Origin: an uncultured Pelagibacteraceae bacterium
Lineage (GTDB): Bacteria > Pseudomonadota > Alphaproteobacteria > Pelagibacterales > Pelagibacteraceae
DNA length: 64,000 nt
NCBI GenBank assembly: GCA_902604975.1
Contig: CACLAY010000001.1
Location: 124,001-188,000, forward strand
Direction: 5' to 3'
Shown here: positions 29,129 through 39,846 of the stretch, in pieces
Layout: each line of letters begins with the position of its first letter
Position numbering within the stretch: position 1 is the stretch's first letter
The notes under the pieces: generated by a model
Database searches by the model: none
Told to the model about the DNA's origin: nothing
The model's input: only the letters and a program-made list of their open reading frames with translations
Made by a program: the position numbers and the translations under genes

Positions 29129-29995
29129 TTATTTTTGACATAAATTACAAAAAAAACTAGATCTATTTGAAATAAATTTTTTATGTATTGTCCCTTTGCA
29201 ATTATATTTTAAACATTTTTTATTTTCTCTTTGATAAACATTAAAATTTTTTTGAAAAGAACCTTGGTCTCCACTTGTATTCATAAAATCCCTGATACTC
29301 GACCCACCTTTCTCAATTGCTTTTCTTAAAACTACTTTTGAAAAATGAGAAATTTTTTGACAATCATTTAAACTAAGTGAGCTTACCTCTTTAAATGGTA
29401 ATATCTTACATAAAAACAATATTTCACTTGCGTAAATGTTACCAATTCCTGAAACAAAATTTTGATCAATTAAAAAATTCTTAATATTTTTTTTTTTATT
29501 TTTAAAATAATTAAAGATATAATTTTTATCAAATAAAGGATCAAAAGGTTCTGGTCCATATTTTTTAAAGTTATTATTTATTTCTTCATCATTTTTAAAA
29601 TAAGAAAAATAACCAAATCTTCTTGGATCATTATAAATTAATTTAAAGTTATCAATTTTGATTTCTACATGATTATGCTTTTTAGGTAATAATGGAGAAT
29701 GATAAAAACTTGTATTAGTTATGGAATTTTTTTTTCTAGACTTGCTAATTAAATGAATAGTTCCTGACATTCCAAGATGTATCATTAAATTAGAGCTATC
29801 CTCAAATTTGAGTATTAAGTGTTTTGAGAACCTATCTACTTTAATAATTTTTTTTTTTATTATCTTTTTTTCAAAATATTTTGGGATCTTAAACCTTAAA
29901 TTTCTATTTTTTATTAATATGTCTCTAATAGTTTTTCCTGTAATACTCTTATTCAGAGATTGTTTGACGATTTCTACTTCTGGTAATTCAGGCAT
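29129..29995 (-). CDS. mutM: formamidopyrimidine-DNA glycosylase
   Basis: MPELPEVEIVKQSL; GIGNIYASE; C-terminal zinc finger. Confidence 0.97.
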   Translation of the reverse strand: MPELPEVEIVKQSLNKSITGKTIRDILIKNRNLRFKIPKYFEKKIIKKKIIKVDRFSKHLILKFEDSSNLMIHLGMSGTIHLISKSRKKNSITNTSFYHSPLLPKKHNHVEIKIDNFKLIYNDPRRFGYFSYFKNDEEINNNFKKYGPEPFDPLFDKNYIFNYFKNKKKNIKNFLIDQNFVSGIGNIYASEILFLCKILPFKEVSSLSLNDCQKISHFSKVVLRKAIEKGGSSIRDFMNTSGDQGSFQKNFNVYQRENKKCLKYNCKGTIHKKFISNRSSFFCNLCQK

Positions 29996-30028
29996 TTCAT
30001 ACTATATTAGTGTTTTAATATAATTAAT

Positions 30029-30733
30029 ATGCAACAAAATCTTCAAAATAAACCAGGTCTTGTCGAAGGAGTATTTAATAAAGTTTACGATAAATATGAT
30101 TTGATGAACGATTTTATGTCGTTTGGAATTCATAGACTTTGGAAAAAAAACCTTATTAATTGGATGAAACCAACCAAAGACAAAAAATATTTAGATGTTG
30201 CTTGTGGAACTGGTGATTTAGGAAAGTTATTTTTAGATTATACAGATAAGAATGGAGAAATTACCTCTTCAGATTCGAATAGCAAAATGATTGAAAAAGG
30301 TAAAAAAAGACTAAGCAAGTATAAAAATATTAAATGGGTTGTTGCAGAGGCAGAAGAGTTACCATTCAAAGATGACACTTATGATTTTTATACAATAAGT
30401 TTTGGTTTACGAAATACAAAAAATTTGGATAAATCTTTATCAGAAGCCTATAGAGTTCTTAAACCTGGTGGAAGATATATGTGTTTAGAATTTTCAAAAA
30501 TTCAAAATTCTAATTTAGATTTTTTATACAATAATTACTCGAAATTAATTCCTCACATAGGAAAAGTAGTTGTTGGTGATAAAGACCCTTATGAATATTT
30601 GACCAAAAGTATAGAAGAATTTGTTAATCAGGAAGAATTGATAGATTTAATGAGGGAAAATAATTTTGTAAATTGTTCATATAGAAATTTATCTGGCGGA
30701 ATAGTAGCTATCCATTCTGGTTGGAAAATATAA
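30029..30733 (+). CDS. ubiE: ubiquinone/menaquinone biosynthesis C-methyltransferase
   Basis: FNKVYDKYDLMNDFMSFGIHRLWK; DVACGTGDL. Confidence 0.96.
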   Translation: MQQNLQNKPGLVEGVFNKVYDKYDLMNDFMSFGIHRLWKKNLINWMKPTKDKKYLDVACGTGDLGKLFLDYTDKNGEITSSDSNSKMIEKGKKRLSKYKNIKWVVAEAEELPFKDDTYDFYTISFGLRNTKNLDKSLSEAYRVLKPGGRYMCLEFSKIQNSNLDFLYNNYSKLIPHIGKVVVGDKDPYEYLTKSIEEFVNQEELIDLMRENNFVNCSYRNLSGGIVAIHSGWKI

Positions 30734-32301
30734 TGTTCAAAAGATTAATTACGTTATTTAAACTTGGAAGAAAGCTCGCTAAATCCGATGCTTTAACTAT
30801 TGTATCAAAATTTAACAAACCACCTTTACTAATAAGTGTAATATTTAAATTGCTATCCTTTTCTTTTACTAAAAAAGATATGTCATTTGATAATTTAAGT
30901 GAAGGCGAAAAATTATCTAATTCATTAGCATCTATGGGTACAACATTTATTAAACTTGGCCAGTTTCTAGCAACAAGACCTGACATAATAGGAGATAAAT
31001 TATCGAAAGAGTTAGAAAATTTACAGGATAAACTTCCACCTTTTTCACAATCACAAGCTAAAGAAATGATTAAAAAAGATTTAGGTAATGAACTATATAA
31101 TTCAATTATTAATATAAGTGAGCCAGTTGCAGCTGCTTCGATCGCTCAAGTACATAAAGCTCAAATAAACGATAGTGGAGTTATTAAAAATGTAGCAATA
31201 AAAATACTAAGACCGAATATTAAAAAGATCTTTAATGAAGAAGTAGATGCTTTGATGCTTTTTGCCTATATTATTGAGTCACTAATCAAAAAAACTAAAA
31301 GACTAAAGTTGGTTGAAGTAGTTTTTTTATTGAAAGAAATTACCAGTCTTGAGATGGATTTAAGATTTGAAGCTGCTGCAGCTAACGAATATGCAGAAAA
31401 TACCAAAAATGATGCAGGTTTTGAAGTTCCCAAGATCTATTGGGATTATACAAGTGAAAACATAATGACACTTGATTGGATTGATGGTGTATCAATTAGA
31501 GAGACAGAAGAGCTTGAGAAAAGATCAATTGATACAAAAAAAATTGCCACTGATATAATTCAACATTTCTTGAGGCATGCAGTAAGGGATGGTTTTTTTC
31601 ATGCAGATATGCATCAAGGAAATATTTTTGTAAACGAAAGTGGTCAGATTGTTCCTATAGACTTTGGAATTATGGGAAGACTAGATAATGTCAGTAAAAG
31701 ATTTTTAGCTGAAATTTTATTTGGTTTTATACAAAGAGACTATAAAAAAGTTGCAGAGGTGCATCTTGCAGCAGGACTAGTCCCGAATAATGTACCTGTC
31801 AATGATCTTGCTCAAGCATTAAGATCAATTGGTGAGCCAATTTTTGGCCATTCTATAAAAAATATTTCAGGTGGTAAGCTACTAAAACAACTTTTTGACG
31901 TTACCGAAAAATTTAATATGCAAACCCAACCTCAGTTACTTATGTTACAAAAAACAATGGTAGTAGTTGAGGGAGTTGCAAGAAGATTAAACCCTGAAAC
32001 AAACATTTGGGAAACATCTAAACCTGTTCTAGAAAAATGGCTAAAAGAAACTAAAGATCCTATAAATTCAATTAATGAAACATTAAAAGACTCTGTGGAA
32101 GTATTAAAACGTCTTCCAAATTTACCTGAGGTAATGGATAAAGCAAACCAAGCCCTCAATTACCTTGCAAGTGGTCAAATACCCCAAAATTCAAACTCAT
32201 ATAATGAATTAAACACTAAAAAAGAAGAAATGAAGTCATTTAGAAACCAGTCTATTATTGGCTTATTATCTCTTGTAATTTTAACCCTATTGGTATTTTA
32301 A
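30733..32301 (+). CDS. ubiB: UbiB kinase-like ubiquinone biosynthesis protein
   Basis: KLGQFLATRPDI; AAASIAQVHKA; HADMHQGNIF; first ATG 30733. Confidence 0.95.
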   Translation: MFKRLITLFKLGRKLAKSDALTIVSKFNKPPLLISVIFKLLSFSFTKKDMSFDNLSEGEKLSNSLASMGTTFIKLGQFLATRPDIIGDKLSKELENLQDKLPPFSQSQAKEMIKKDLGNELYNSIINISEPVAAASIAQVHKAQINDSGVIKNVAIKILRPNIKKIFNEEVDALMLFAYIIESLIKKTKRLKLVEVVFLLKEITSLEMDLRFEAAAANEYAENTKNDAGFEVPKIYWDYTSENIMTLDWIDGVSIRETEELEKRSIDTKKIATDIIQHFLRHAVRDGFFHADMHQGNIFVNESGQIVPIDFGIMGRLDNVSKRFLAEILFGFIQRDYKKVAEVHLAAGLVPNNVPVNDLAQALRSIGEPIFGHSIKNISGGKLLKQLFDVTEKFNMQTQPQLLMLQKTMVVVEGVARRLNPETNIWETSKPVLEKWLKETKDPINSINETLKDSVEVLKRLPNLPEVMDKANQALNYLASGQIPQNSNSYNELNTKKEEMKSFRNQSIIGLLSLVILTLLVF

Positions 32302-32309
32302 TTCTCCTC

Positions 32310-33500
32310 ATGAAAAATAAAAAAATACTTCTAATCATATGTGGTGGAATATCTGCTTACAAAAGCTTAGAAGTGATAAGAGGTTTAAAAAAAAGAGATG
32401 TGAGTATTAAAACAATACTTACAAAGAGTGGTAAAAACTTTGTAACACCTCTGTCTATTTCATCTCTTTCGCAGGAAAAAGTATATGAAGACATATTCAG
32501 TGCAGAAAATGAAGCTGAAATGGATCATATTTCACTTTCTAGATGGGCAGATTTAATTTTAATTGTGCCTGCAACAGCAAATACAATCTCAAAATTAAGT
32601 TATGGTTTAACCGACGACCTAGCTAGCACTGTCGTTTTAGCATCTGATAAACAGGTGTTTTTGGTCCCAGCTATGAATGTAAGAATGTGGGAACACAAAT
32701 CAACTAAAGATAATTTATCAAAATTAAAAAGTTACGGTTATAAGATAATTGGCCCTGAAATTGGGGATATGGCTTGTGGAGAGTATGGAAAAGGCAAAAT
32801 GTCAGAACCATCATATATATTAGAGACAATAGAAAATTATTTTAAGAACATTGAAAAAAATAAAAAATATAAGGCATTAGTTACAGCTGGACCTACTAAA
32901 GAGTTTATAGATCCAGTAAGATTTATAACTAATAGATCAAGTGGAAAACAAGGTTATGAAATTGCTAAATCATTAAGAGATAATGGTTTTGAAACAACAC
33001 TTATTTCTGGAGAAACAAATTTAGACCCAGTTGAGGGAGTTAAATTTATTTCAGTTAAAACTGCAGAAGAAATGTTTAGAGAAACTCTCAGAAATCTACC
33101 AACTGATGTTGCTATTTTTAATGCAGCAGTAGCAGATTTTAAAGTTAAAGAGATCAATAGTGAAAAAATTAAAAAAAGTGAAAATTTGGATCTTAAGTTA
33201 GAAAAAAATATTGACATTTTATCAAATATATCAAATCATAATTCACTTAGACCAAAGATTACAATTGGATTTGCAGCAGAATCACAAAACCTTGAAATAA
33301 ATTCAAAGAGAAAATTAGACCAAAAAAATTGTGATTGGATTATTGCAAATGATATTTCTGATAAAACAATAGGTTTTGACTCTGATGATAATGAAGTTTC
33401 TATATTTTATAAAAATAAAGAAAGTGAAAAGTTATTAAAGAAAAACAAATCTTTAATAGCATCTGAGATAGTGGATAGAGTTATCTCTGAGCTTAATTAA
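32310..33500 (+). CDS. coaBC: CoaBC bifunctional phosphopantothenoylcysteine decarboxylase/synthase
   Basis: CGGISAYKSLEVIRGL; VPAMNVRMWEH; TAGPTKEFIDPVRFITNRSSGKQG. Confidence 0.96.
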   Translation: MKNKKILLIICGGISAYKSLEVIRGLKKRDVSIKTILTKSGKNFVTPLSISSLSQEKVYEDIFSAENEAEMDHISLSRWADLILIVPATANTISKLSYGLTDDLASTVVLASDKQVFLVPAMNVRMWEHKSTKDNLSKLKSYGYKIIGPEIGDMACGEYGKGKMSEPSYILETIENYFKNIEKNKKYKALVTAGPTKEFIDPVRFITNRSSGKQGYEIAKSLRDNGFETTLISGETNLDPVEGVKFISVKTAEEMFRETLRNLPTDVAIFNAAVADFKVKEINSEKIKKSENLDLKLEKNIDILSNISNHNSLRPKITIGFAAESQNLEINSKRKLDQKNCDWIIANDISDKTIGFDSDDNEVSIFYKNKESEKLLKKNKSLIASEIVDRVISELN

Positions 33501-33503
33501 TCA

Positions 33504-33941
33504 ATGGTAAAGGTTTTATTTAAGAGACTTAACCAAAAAGCAAAACTTCCAAGTTATAAAACTAGTGGATCTTCGGGTATGGATCTGATGGCATGTGTAG
33601 ATGAAACTATAACAATCAAACCAAATGAGTCGAAATTGATACCAACAGGCATTGCAATTGCAATTCCTGAAGATACGGAAGTTCAAATTAGACCAAGATC
33701 TGGTCTTGCCGCAAAATCAAGTATTAGCGTACTAAATACACCGGGTACAATTGATAGTGATTATAGAGGAGAGCTAAAAATTATTTTATTTAACCATGGT
33801 AAAGATGAATTTACTGTCAATGATGAAGATAGAGTTGCTCAAATGGTTTTAATGCCAATTTTAAAAGTAGAAATTGAAGAAACAAATGAATTACCAGAGA
33901 CAATCAGAGGGTCTGGAGGATTTGGATCTACTGGTAAATAG
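33504..33941 (+). CDS. dut: dUTP diphosphatase
   Basis: SGSSGMDLMA; RPRSGLAAK; DSDYRGE; C-terminal RGSGGFGSTG. Confidence 0.97.
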   Translation: MVKVLFKRLNQKAKLPSYKTSGSSGMDLMACVDETITIKPNESKLIPTGIAIAIPEDTEVQIRPRSGLAAKSSISVLNTPGTIDSDYRGELKIILFNHGKDEFTVNDEDRVAQMVLMPILKVEIEETNELPETIRGSGGFGSTGK

Positions 33942-33944
33942 TAA

Positions 33945-34694
33945 ATGTTTAGTAACAAAGACCTAGAGCGATATTCAAGACAAATTATTTTAAAAAAAGT
34001 TGGAGTTTTAGGTCAAAAGAAAATTCAAAATGGTAAAGTTTTAGTTGTTGGGTGTGGTGGCTTAGGGACACCAGTTATTGATTTGCTTTGTCGAGCAGGT
34101 ATTGGTGAAATTGGTATGATGGACCATGATAAAGTGAGTATATCAAATTTACATCGACAAGTTATGTTCACTGCTGATGATGTTGGAAAATATAAAGTTA
34201 ATATTTTAAAAAAAAAAATTCATAAAATTAATAAAAAGGTAAAATTAAAAACATATAGAGTTAAAGCAGAAGATAAAAATTTAGGAAAAATTCTTAAACA
34301 GTATGATGTTATTGTTGATGGTACTGATAATTTTAAAGCAAAATTTCTTTTAAACAAATTTTCGTTAAAATATAAAAAAAAACTTATTGTTGGAGCTATA
34401 AGTAAATTTGAGGGACATATTTTTACATTTGATTTTAATTTAAAGAAAAGTCCCTGTTTGAAATGCTTCTACCAAGGTGAACCAGCAGAGGGAGTTTTGG
34501 ATTGTGAAACAGATGGTATTTTAGGATCAACCGCAGTTGTTACTGGAAGTCTACAAGCTAATGAGGTTTTGAAATCAATTTTAAATGTCGGTAAAAATTT
34601 AAGTTCACATATTTTGATTGTAGATTTATTAAATCTTAAATTTAGAAAAGTGTTATTTAAAAAAAGAAAAGGATGTATATGCGAAAATATTTAA
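33945..34694 (+). CDS. MoeB/ThiF-family adenylyltransferase
   Basis: RYSRQIILKKVGVLGQKKIQNGKVLVVGCGGLGTPV; SNLHRQ. Confidence 0.92.
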   Translation: MFSNKDLERYSRQIILKKVGVLGQKKIQNGKVLVVGCGGLGTPVIDLLCRAGIGEIGMMDHDKVSISNLHRQVMFTADDVGKYKVNILKKKIHKINKKVKLKTYRVKAEDKNLGKILKQYDVIVDGTDNFKAKFLLNKFSLKYKKKLIVGAISKFEGHIFTFDFNLKKSPCLKCFYQGEPAEGVLDCETDGILGSTAVVTGSLQANEVLKSILNVGKNLSSHILIVDLLNLKFRKVLFKKRKGCICENI

Positions 34695-35128
34695 TACTTT
34701 TTGTTATATTATTTTTTCCAATTACATCATTCGCTCAAAAAATAAATTATTATGTTACTTTAAAACATAATAAAGTGCATGTTAGGTATGGGCCGAGTAT
34801 GGACTACCAAATTAAATATATTTATAGAAAAGCTGGATACCCCTTAAAAGTGATAGATAGGAAGGAAAATTTTAGAAAAATAATTGATCATAAAAACAAT
34901 AGTGGCTGGATACATTGGACACAATTAGACAATAATATATCATTAATCACTACATCAGAAAAAATTCTCTTTAAGAAACCAACAAAATTTTCAAAGCCTT
35001 TAGCTAAATTAAGTAAAGGTAGACTTTTGATTGTTATTAAATGCCAAGATAAATGGTGCAATATCAAAACTGAAGATTATGAAGGTTGGATATTGAAAGA
35101 TGATAATCTTTGGGGAAAAATCAATTAA
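34673..35128 (+). CDS. secreted SH3-like domain protein
   Basis: Signal peptide; NKVHVRYGPSMDYQIKYIY; SGWIHWTQL. Confidence 0.85.
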   Translation: MYMRKYLILFVILFFPITSFAQKINYYVTLKHNKVHVRYGPSMDYQIKYIYRKAGYPLKVIDRKENFRKIIDHKNNSGWIHWTQLDNNISLITTSEKILFKKPTKFSKPLAKLSKGRLLIVIKCQDKWCNIKTEDYEGWILKDDNLWGKIN

Positions 35129-35726
35129 AATCTGGTGATAAAGCTTTAATATTATCTTCCGAAAATTTAGTTGTGTGTGAATATTCTTTATGATCAATAC
35201 CTACTTCAATTGAATTGTTTTGGTCTTTGAACTTGTTTATTTGATCATCTGAGAACTTAAAATGAATAAACTGAACTGAAGATGCTTTTCCATCATCTGA
35301 AGTTCTATCTACATCCATTTCTGGAACTGCATAAATTTTTTCATCTTCAACTTTAATAAATATATTATTTTCTACTCCACCTAGCTTTCCAAGAAATTCT
35401 GCTCTTACAATTGGATTGTCTATTTCAAACATTAAAGTGGCTACTAATTCTTTCCCATTTGGGATTAAAGGATTGTATGCAGCAAGTTCATCTGCTACTT
35501 GTTCATCTCCACCCTTTTCAATGTAAAGCATTTCTTGAACTTGGGCAATCATAGTTTCATAACATTCAAAATAAAATGTTGCATAAGGCCCTAAAAGAAT
35601 TCTTCTATTCTTTTTAAACTCAACTAATTCTTTCCTCATTTGCCTTCTAACATTTTTGTATGCATCTAAAGGTAGAAGATCTTCTTTTGTAATAATTTTT
35701 TGTTCTTTTGGCATTCTATAATCCAT
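35121..35726 (-). CDS. DUF3501 family protein
   Basis: Sequence character plus linkage to rubrerythrin and HdrD/GlpC-like protein. Confidence 0.75.
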   Translation of the reverse strand: MDYRMPKEQKIITKEDLLPLDAYKNVRRQMRKELVEFKKNRRILLGPYATFYFECYETMIAQVQEMLYIEKGGDEQVADELAAYNPLIPNGKELVATLMFEIDNPIVRAEFLGKLGGVENNIFIKVEDEKIYAVPEMDVDRTSDDGKASSVQFIHFKFSDDQINKFKDQNNSIEVGIDHKEYSHTTKFSEDNIKALSPDFN

Positions 35727-37041
35727 AACTTTTTGAGACTATCTCGATTGGATGCACAGCTTCATCATTTACAATGTTTGTGTCATCAGCCAACTGCTTA
35801 ATATGCTTACCAGCCAATGGACAGTCAGATGCCATATATTTATTATTTTTTCTTTTAACAGTGCTTGCGGTAGTTTTGCCCACCTTATTTGCTATATCAT
35901 GAGTTTCTTTCATAATGCCAAAGGTTCCACCATGACCAGCACATCTCTCAACAACATCTAATTTAATATTTGGAATTAATTTAAGCATATCTCTTGCCTT
36001 ATTCCCCATATTTTGTGCTCTAGCGTGACAAGCATTATGAACAGTTACTCCTCCATCAATTTCTTTTAAGCCATCTACCAGTCCTTCTTTGTTGGCAATA
36101 TCCATTACATATTCATCAATATCGAGTGTATTTTGTGAAAGTTTCTTAATTATTCCATCATTTGGCATCAATAAAGGCCATTCAAATTTTAACATAAGAC
36201 CACAACTTGCTGTTAAGGTTACTACTTTATAACCTTTTTCGACATATTTAATTAATTCTCTAGAAACTAATTCTGCTTGTTTTGTAACTTGATCTAGATC
36301 TGCTTGTTCTAGATAAGGCATGCCACAACAACCTGCATAAGAATGCTCTACTTCTACATTATTATGATGAAGCACTTTCAAAGCTGCTTCTCCGGTTTTT
36401 TTCTTATTAAAATTTACAAAACAAGTGGAATAAATTACAACTTTTCTTTCTTTATACTTTGATAAAATATTTTTTTTAAATTTTTGAAAATAATTTGCGA
36501 ATGTTTCTTTGTTATATTTTGGTAAAATAGCTCTTTTATCTATTCCAGTAAAAAATTCTAAAACCTTTCTAGCAAATTTATTTTTGACATTGGTAATCCA
36601 ATTTATAAAAAAGCTAAAAAATATTCCTATTTTTGAATTTCGATCAATTTGAGTTAATTGATTAGCAGTTTTTGATATATCACCATTTTTTCTTTGAGCC
36701 GTTCTATATCTCAACATCAAATGCGGGAAATCTAAATCAAATTCGTGTGGTGGTACGTAAGGACATTTAGTCATAAAACACATGTCACACAAAGTGCAAG
36801 CGTCTACAACAGGTTTAAATTTGTCACTTGAAAGGTCTGATACTTCTCCACCGTCTGTCTCATCGATAAAGTCAAATAATTTTGGAAAACTGTCACACAA
36901 ATTAAAACATCTTCTACATCCATGACAAATATCAAACACTCTTCTCATCTCCTGATCAATTTTCTCAGGATTTATAAAATCAGGATCCCTAAATTTTAAT
37001 GGGTGTCTTATAGGTGCTTGTGTGCCGCCTTCTTTACTCAT
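35716..37041 (-). CDS. heterodisulfide reductase/GlpC-like Fe-S protein
   Basis: CHGCRRCFNLC, CTLCDMCFMTKCP, CCG-type domains (AGCCGMP, ERCAGHGG); ATG 37041 preferred over 37092. Confidence 0.87.
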   Translation of the reverse strand: MSKEGGTQAPIRHPLKFRDPDFINPEKIDQEMRRVFDICHGCRRCFNLCDSFPKLFDFIDETDGGEVSDLSSDKFKPVVDACTLCDMCFMTKCPYVPPHEFDLDFPHLMLRYRTAQRKNGDISKTANQLTQIDRNSKIGIFFSFFINWITNVKNKFARKVLEFFTGIDKRAILPKYNKETFANYFQKFKKNILSKYKERKVVIYSTCFVNFNKKKTGEAALKVLHHNNVEVEHSYAGCCGMPYLEQADLDQVTKQAELVSRELIKYVEKGYKVVTLTASCGLMLKFEWPLLMPNDGIIKKLSQNTLDIDEYVMDIANKEGLVDGLKEIDGGVTVHNACHARAQNMGNKARDMLKLIPNIKLDVVERCAGHGGTFGIMKETHDIANKVGKTTASTVKRKNNKYMASDCPLAGKHIKQLADDTNIVNDEAVHPIEIVSKSYGL

Positions 37042-37063
37042 AGATTTTTTTATAAATGTGATT

Positions 37064-37093
37064 TTTGTGGACGAGAGGGGTTTCGTCCACAAA
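37064..37093 (-). promoter_or_regulatory. intercistronic stem-loop downstream of rubrerythrin
   Basis: TTTGTGGACGA / TCGTCCACAAA perfect 11-bp stem, 8-nt loop. Confidence 0.8.
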
Positions 37094-37099
37094 TTTTGT

Positions 37100-37516
37100 T
37101 TAAGCGATGCTTTCTAAAGTCTTTTGAAATTTACCTGCGTGTGATTTTTCAGCTTTTGCTAAAGTCTCAAACCAGTCAGCTATTTCGTCAAAACCTTCAT
37201 CTCTAGCCGTCTTAGCCATTCCAGGATACATATCTGTGTATTCATGTGTTTCACCTTGGATTGCAGATTCAAGATTTGCTTTAGTTTCACCAATTGGTTT
37301 ACCAGTTGCTGGATCACCAACTTCTTCTAAATATTCTAAGTGACCATGGGCATGTCCAGTTTCACCTTCAGCAGTTGATCTAAATACCGCTGCAACATCG
37401 TTAAAGCCTTCAACATCCGCTTTTTGAGCAAAATAAAGATATCTTCTATTTGCTTGGCTCTCTCCAGCAAATGCTTCTTTTAAATTTTCCTCTGTTTTAC
37501 TTCCTTTTAATGACAT
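37100..37516 (-). CDS. rubrerythrin (no rubredoxin domain)
   Basis: [47 protein letters not shown]. Confidence 0.94.
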   Translation of the reverse strand: MSLKGSKTEENLKEAFAGESQANRRYLYFAQKADVEGFNDVAAVFRSTAEGETGHAHGHLEYLEEVGDPATGKPIGETKANLESAIQGETHEYTDMYPGMAKTARDEGFDEIADWFETLAKAEKSHAGKFQKTLESIA

Positions 37517-37630
37517 ATTTACTCCTACTATTAATAATGATTCTAAAGTGGTTTATATATAGAGGAATTATAATATGTCAACAGTTTAGAATAAATATAA
37601 TGTATTATTTAAACTATTGATATTGTTGAA

Positions 37631-38059
37631 TTAATTTTGAGATTGATTATCACTCACAATTTTAGCAATAACTTCTACTGATCTTATTTTTTTTCCTGGG
37701 ATTGTTCTTTTAATATTAACTTCATCAACATCATCTTGATGAATATCAATCAATTTATTTTCTTCCTCGTCAAAGAAATGGTGATGATGAGTTACATTTG
37801 TATCGTAATAACTTTGTGAAGCATTTAGTGGTATTTCTTTTAAGTAACCCTTTTTGATAAATGCATGAACAGTATTGTAAACGGTTGCTAAAGAAACCTT
37901 AATATTTGCTTGATTTTCAATGATTTTAACCAATTCTTTAATAGTAAAGTGAAAGGTCTTTTCAGCATCAAACAACACTTCACAAATTCTAATTCTTTGT
38001 TTTGTGGGTCTAAGACCTGATTTTCTTAATTTATCAATATATTGTTCAGCGTAAGCCAT
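37631..38059 (-). CDS. Fur-superfamily regulator, Irr-like
   Basis: Fur fold (LRPTKQRIRI, SLATVYNTV), HHHHFF, no CxxC; next to rubrerythrin and fabA. Confidence 0.85.
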   Translation of the reverse strand: MAYAEQYIDKLRKSGLRPTKQRIRICEVLFDAEKTFHFTIKELVKIIENQANIKVSLATVYNTVHAFIKKGYLKEIPLNASQSYYDTNVTHHHHFFDEEENKLIDIHQDDVDEVNIKRTIPGKKIRSVEVIAKIVSDNQSQN

Positions 38060-38072
38060 TACTAATTATAAT

Positions 38073-38086
38073 TATTCTAAAGAATA
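38073..38086. promoter_or_regulatory. palindromic candidate Irr/Fur-family operator
   Basis: TATTCT-AA-AGAATA just upstream of irr-like start; related ATTCTAAA sites at 37540-37547 (+) and 37585-37592 (-) upstream of rubrerythrin. Confidence 0.5.
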
Positions 38087-38131
38087 TCTATATTATAATG
38101 TTTGTAAATCAAGTAATAAGATTAAAAAATT

Positions 38132-38632
38132 ATGAAAAAAAGTTCCTTTAATTATGATGAATTAATAAGTTGCGCAAATGGTGAGCTTTTTGGCCCTGGA
38201 AATGCAAAATTACCTTCTCCACCAATGCTAATGTTTGATAGAATTACTGAAATTAGTGAAAAAAATGGAGCTTTTGACAAAGGATTAATGAAGGCTGAAC
38301 TTGATATAAAAGATGATCTGTGGTTTTTTGATTGTCACTTTAAAGAAGATCCAGTAATGCCAGGATGTTTAGGTTTAGATGCGATGTGGCAACTAGTTGG
38401 CTTTTACTTGGGTTGGCTTGGAAATCCTGGGAGAGGAAGAGCTTTAGGAGTAAGCACGGTAAAGTTTACAGGGGAAGTTTTAAAAAATGTCAAAATGGCG
38501 ACATATATTATTGATATGAAAAGAATATTGATTAAAGGTGAAACAACAGTTGGACTAGCAAATGGTATTCTTCTTGCTGATGGCAAAAAAATATACTCTG
38601 CAGACAGTCTTAAAGTAGGATTATTTAAATAA
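38132..38632 (+). CDS. fabA: 3-hydroxydecanoyl-ACP dehydratase/isomerase
   Basis: [27 protein letters not shown]. Confidence 0.97.
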   Translation: MKKSSFNYDELISCANGELFGPGNAKLPSPPMLMFDRITEISEKNGAFDKGLMKAELDIKDDLWFFDCHFKEDPVMPGCLGLDAMWQLVGFYLGWLGNPGRGRALGVSTVKFTGEVLKNVKMATYIIDMKRILIKGETTVGLANGILLADGKKIYSADSLKVGLFK

Positions 38633-39843
38633 TGCGAAGAGTAGTAATTACAGGTTTGGGAATTGTTTCATGTCTTGGGAATAATCAGGAAGAAGTTCAT
38701 CAATCTTTATTAAATACTAAATCAGGAATTTCTTTTTCTGAAGAATACAAAGAACATAATCTAAAAAGTCATATTCATGGAAAGCCTAATATAAAACTTG
38801 AGGATCATATAGATAGAAAAACAATTAGATTTATGGGTTCAGGATCTGCTTACAATTATATTGCAATGAAAGAGGCGATTGAAGATTCTGGGTTGGAAGA
38901 AAGTGAAGTAAGTAATTTTAAAACCGGAATAGTTATGGGTTCAGGTGGACCTTCAATTGAAAACGTAATTTTAGCAGCAGACAAAACTAGAGCTAAAACG
39001 CCTAAACTAATGGGACCATTTATAGTTCCAAGAACAATGGCAAGTACCGCCTCAGCAACACTTGCTGTTCCATTTAAAATTAAAGGTACAAACTATACAA
39101 TGAGTTCAGCCTGTGCAACTAGTGGACACTGTATTGGAAATTCTATGGAACTTATTCAGATGGGAAAACAAGATGTTGTTTTTGCAGGTGGTAGTGAAGA
39201 AATACACTGGGCAATGACAGCAATGTTTGATGCAATGACTGCATTATCTTCAAAATATAATGATACACCTGAGAAAGCATCAAGAGCTTACGATAAAACT
39301 AGAGATGGTTTTGTAATCGCTGGAGGTGCAGGAGTTTTAGTCCTTGAGGAATATGAACACGCTAAAGCTAGAGGAGCAAAAATATACGCAGAATTAACTG
39401 GTTATGGAGCAACTTCAGATGGATATGATATGGTAGCGCCTTCAGGTGAGGGAGCGGTAAGATGTATGCAAATGGCGATGGCAACTTCAAAAAATAAAAT
39501 AGATTACATAAATACTCATGGAACTTCTACTCCAGTTGGAGATATTACTGAATTAAATGCTGTTAAAGATGCTTTTGGAGATGAGATTCCTAAGATTAGT
39601 TCGACCAAATCTTTATCAGGTCATCCGTTAGGAGCTGCATCAGTACATGAAGCAATATATTGTTTAATTATGATGAAAAATAATTTTATAACTGGGTCAG
39701 CCAACATAAGTGAAATGGATGATGAAGCTAAAAAATTTCCAATAGTTGCTAAAACAGAAACTGAAGCAACTTTAAATACTGTCATGTCTAATAGTTTTGG
39801 ATTTGGTGGAACAAATGCAACTCTAGTATTTGAGAAAGTCTAA
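38632..39843 (+). CDS. fabB: beta-ketoacyl-ACP synthase I
   Basis: [37 protein letters not shown]. Confidence 0.96.
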   Translation: MRRVVITGLGIVSCLGNNQEEVHQSLLNTKSGISFSEEYKEHNLKSHIHGKPNIKLEDHIDRKTIRFMGSGSAYNYIAMKEAIEDSGLEESEVSNFKTGIVMGSGGPSIENVILAADKTRAKTPKLMGPFIVPRTMASTASATLAVPFKIKGTNYTMSSACATSGHCIGNSMELIQMGKQDVVFAGGSEEIHWAMTAMFDAMTALSSKYNDTPEKASRAYDKTRDGFVIAGGAGVLVLEEYEHAKARGAKIYAELTGYGATSDGYDMVAPSGEGAVRCMQMAMATSKNKIDYINTHGTSTPVGDITELNAVKDAFGDEIPKISSTKSLSGHPLGAASVHEAIYCLIMMKNNFITGSANISEMDDEAKKFPIVAKTETEATLNTVMSNSFGFGGTNATLVFEKV

Positions 39844-39846
39844 CTT

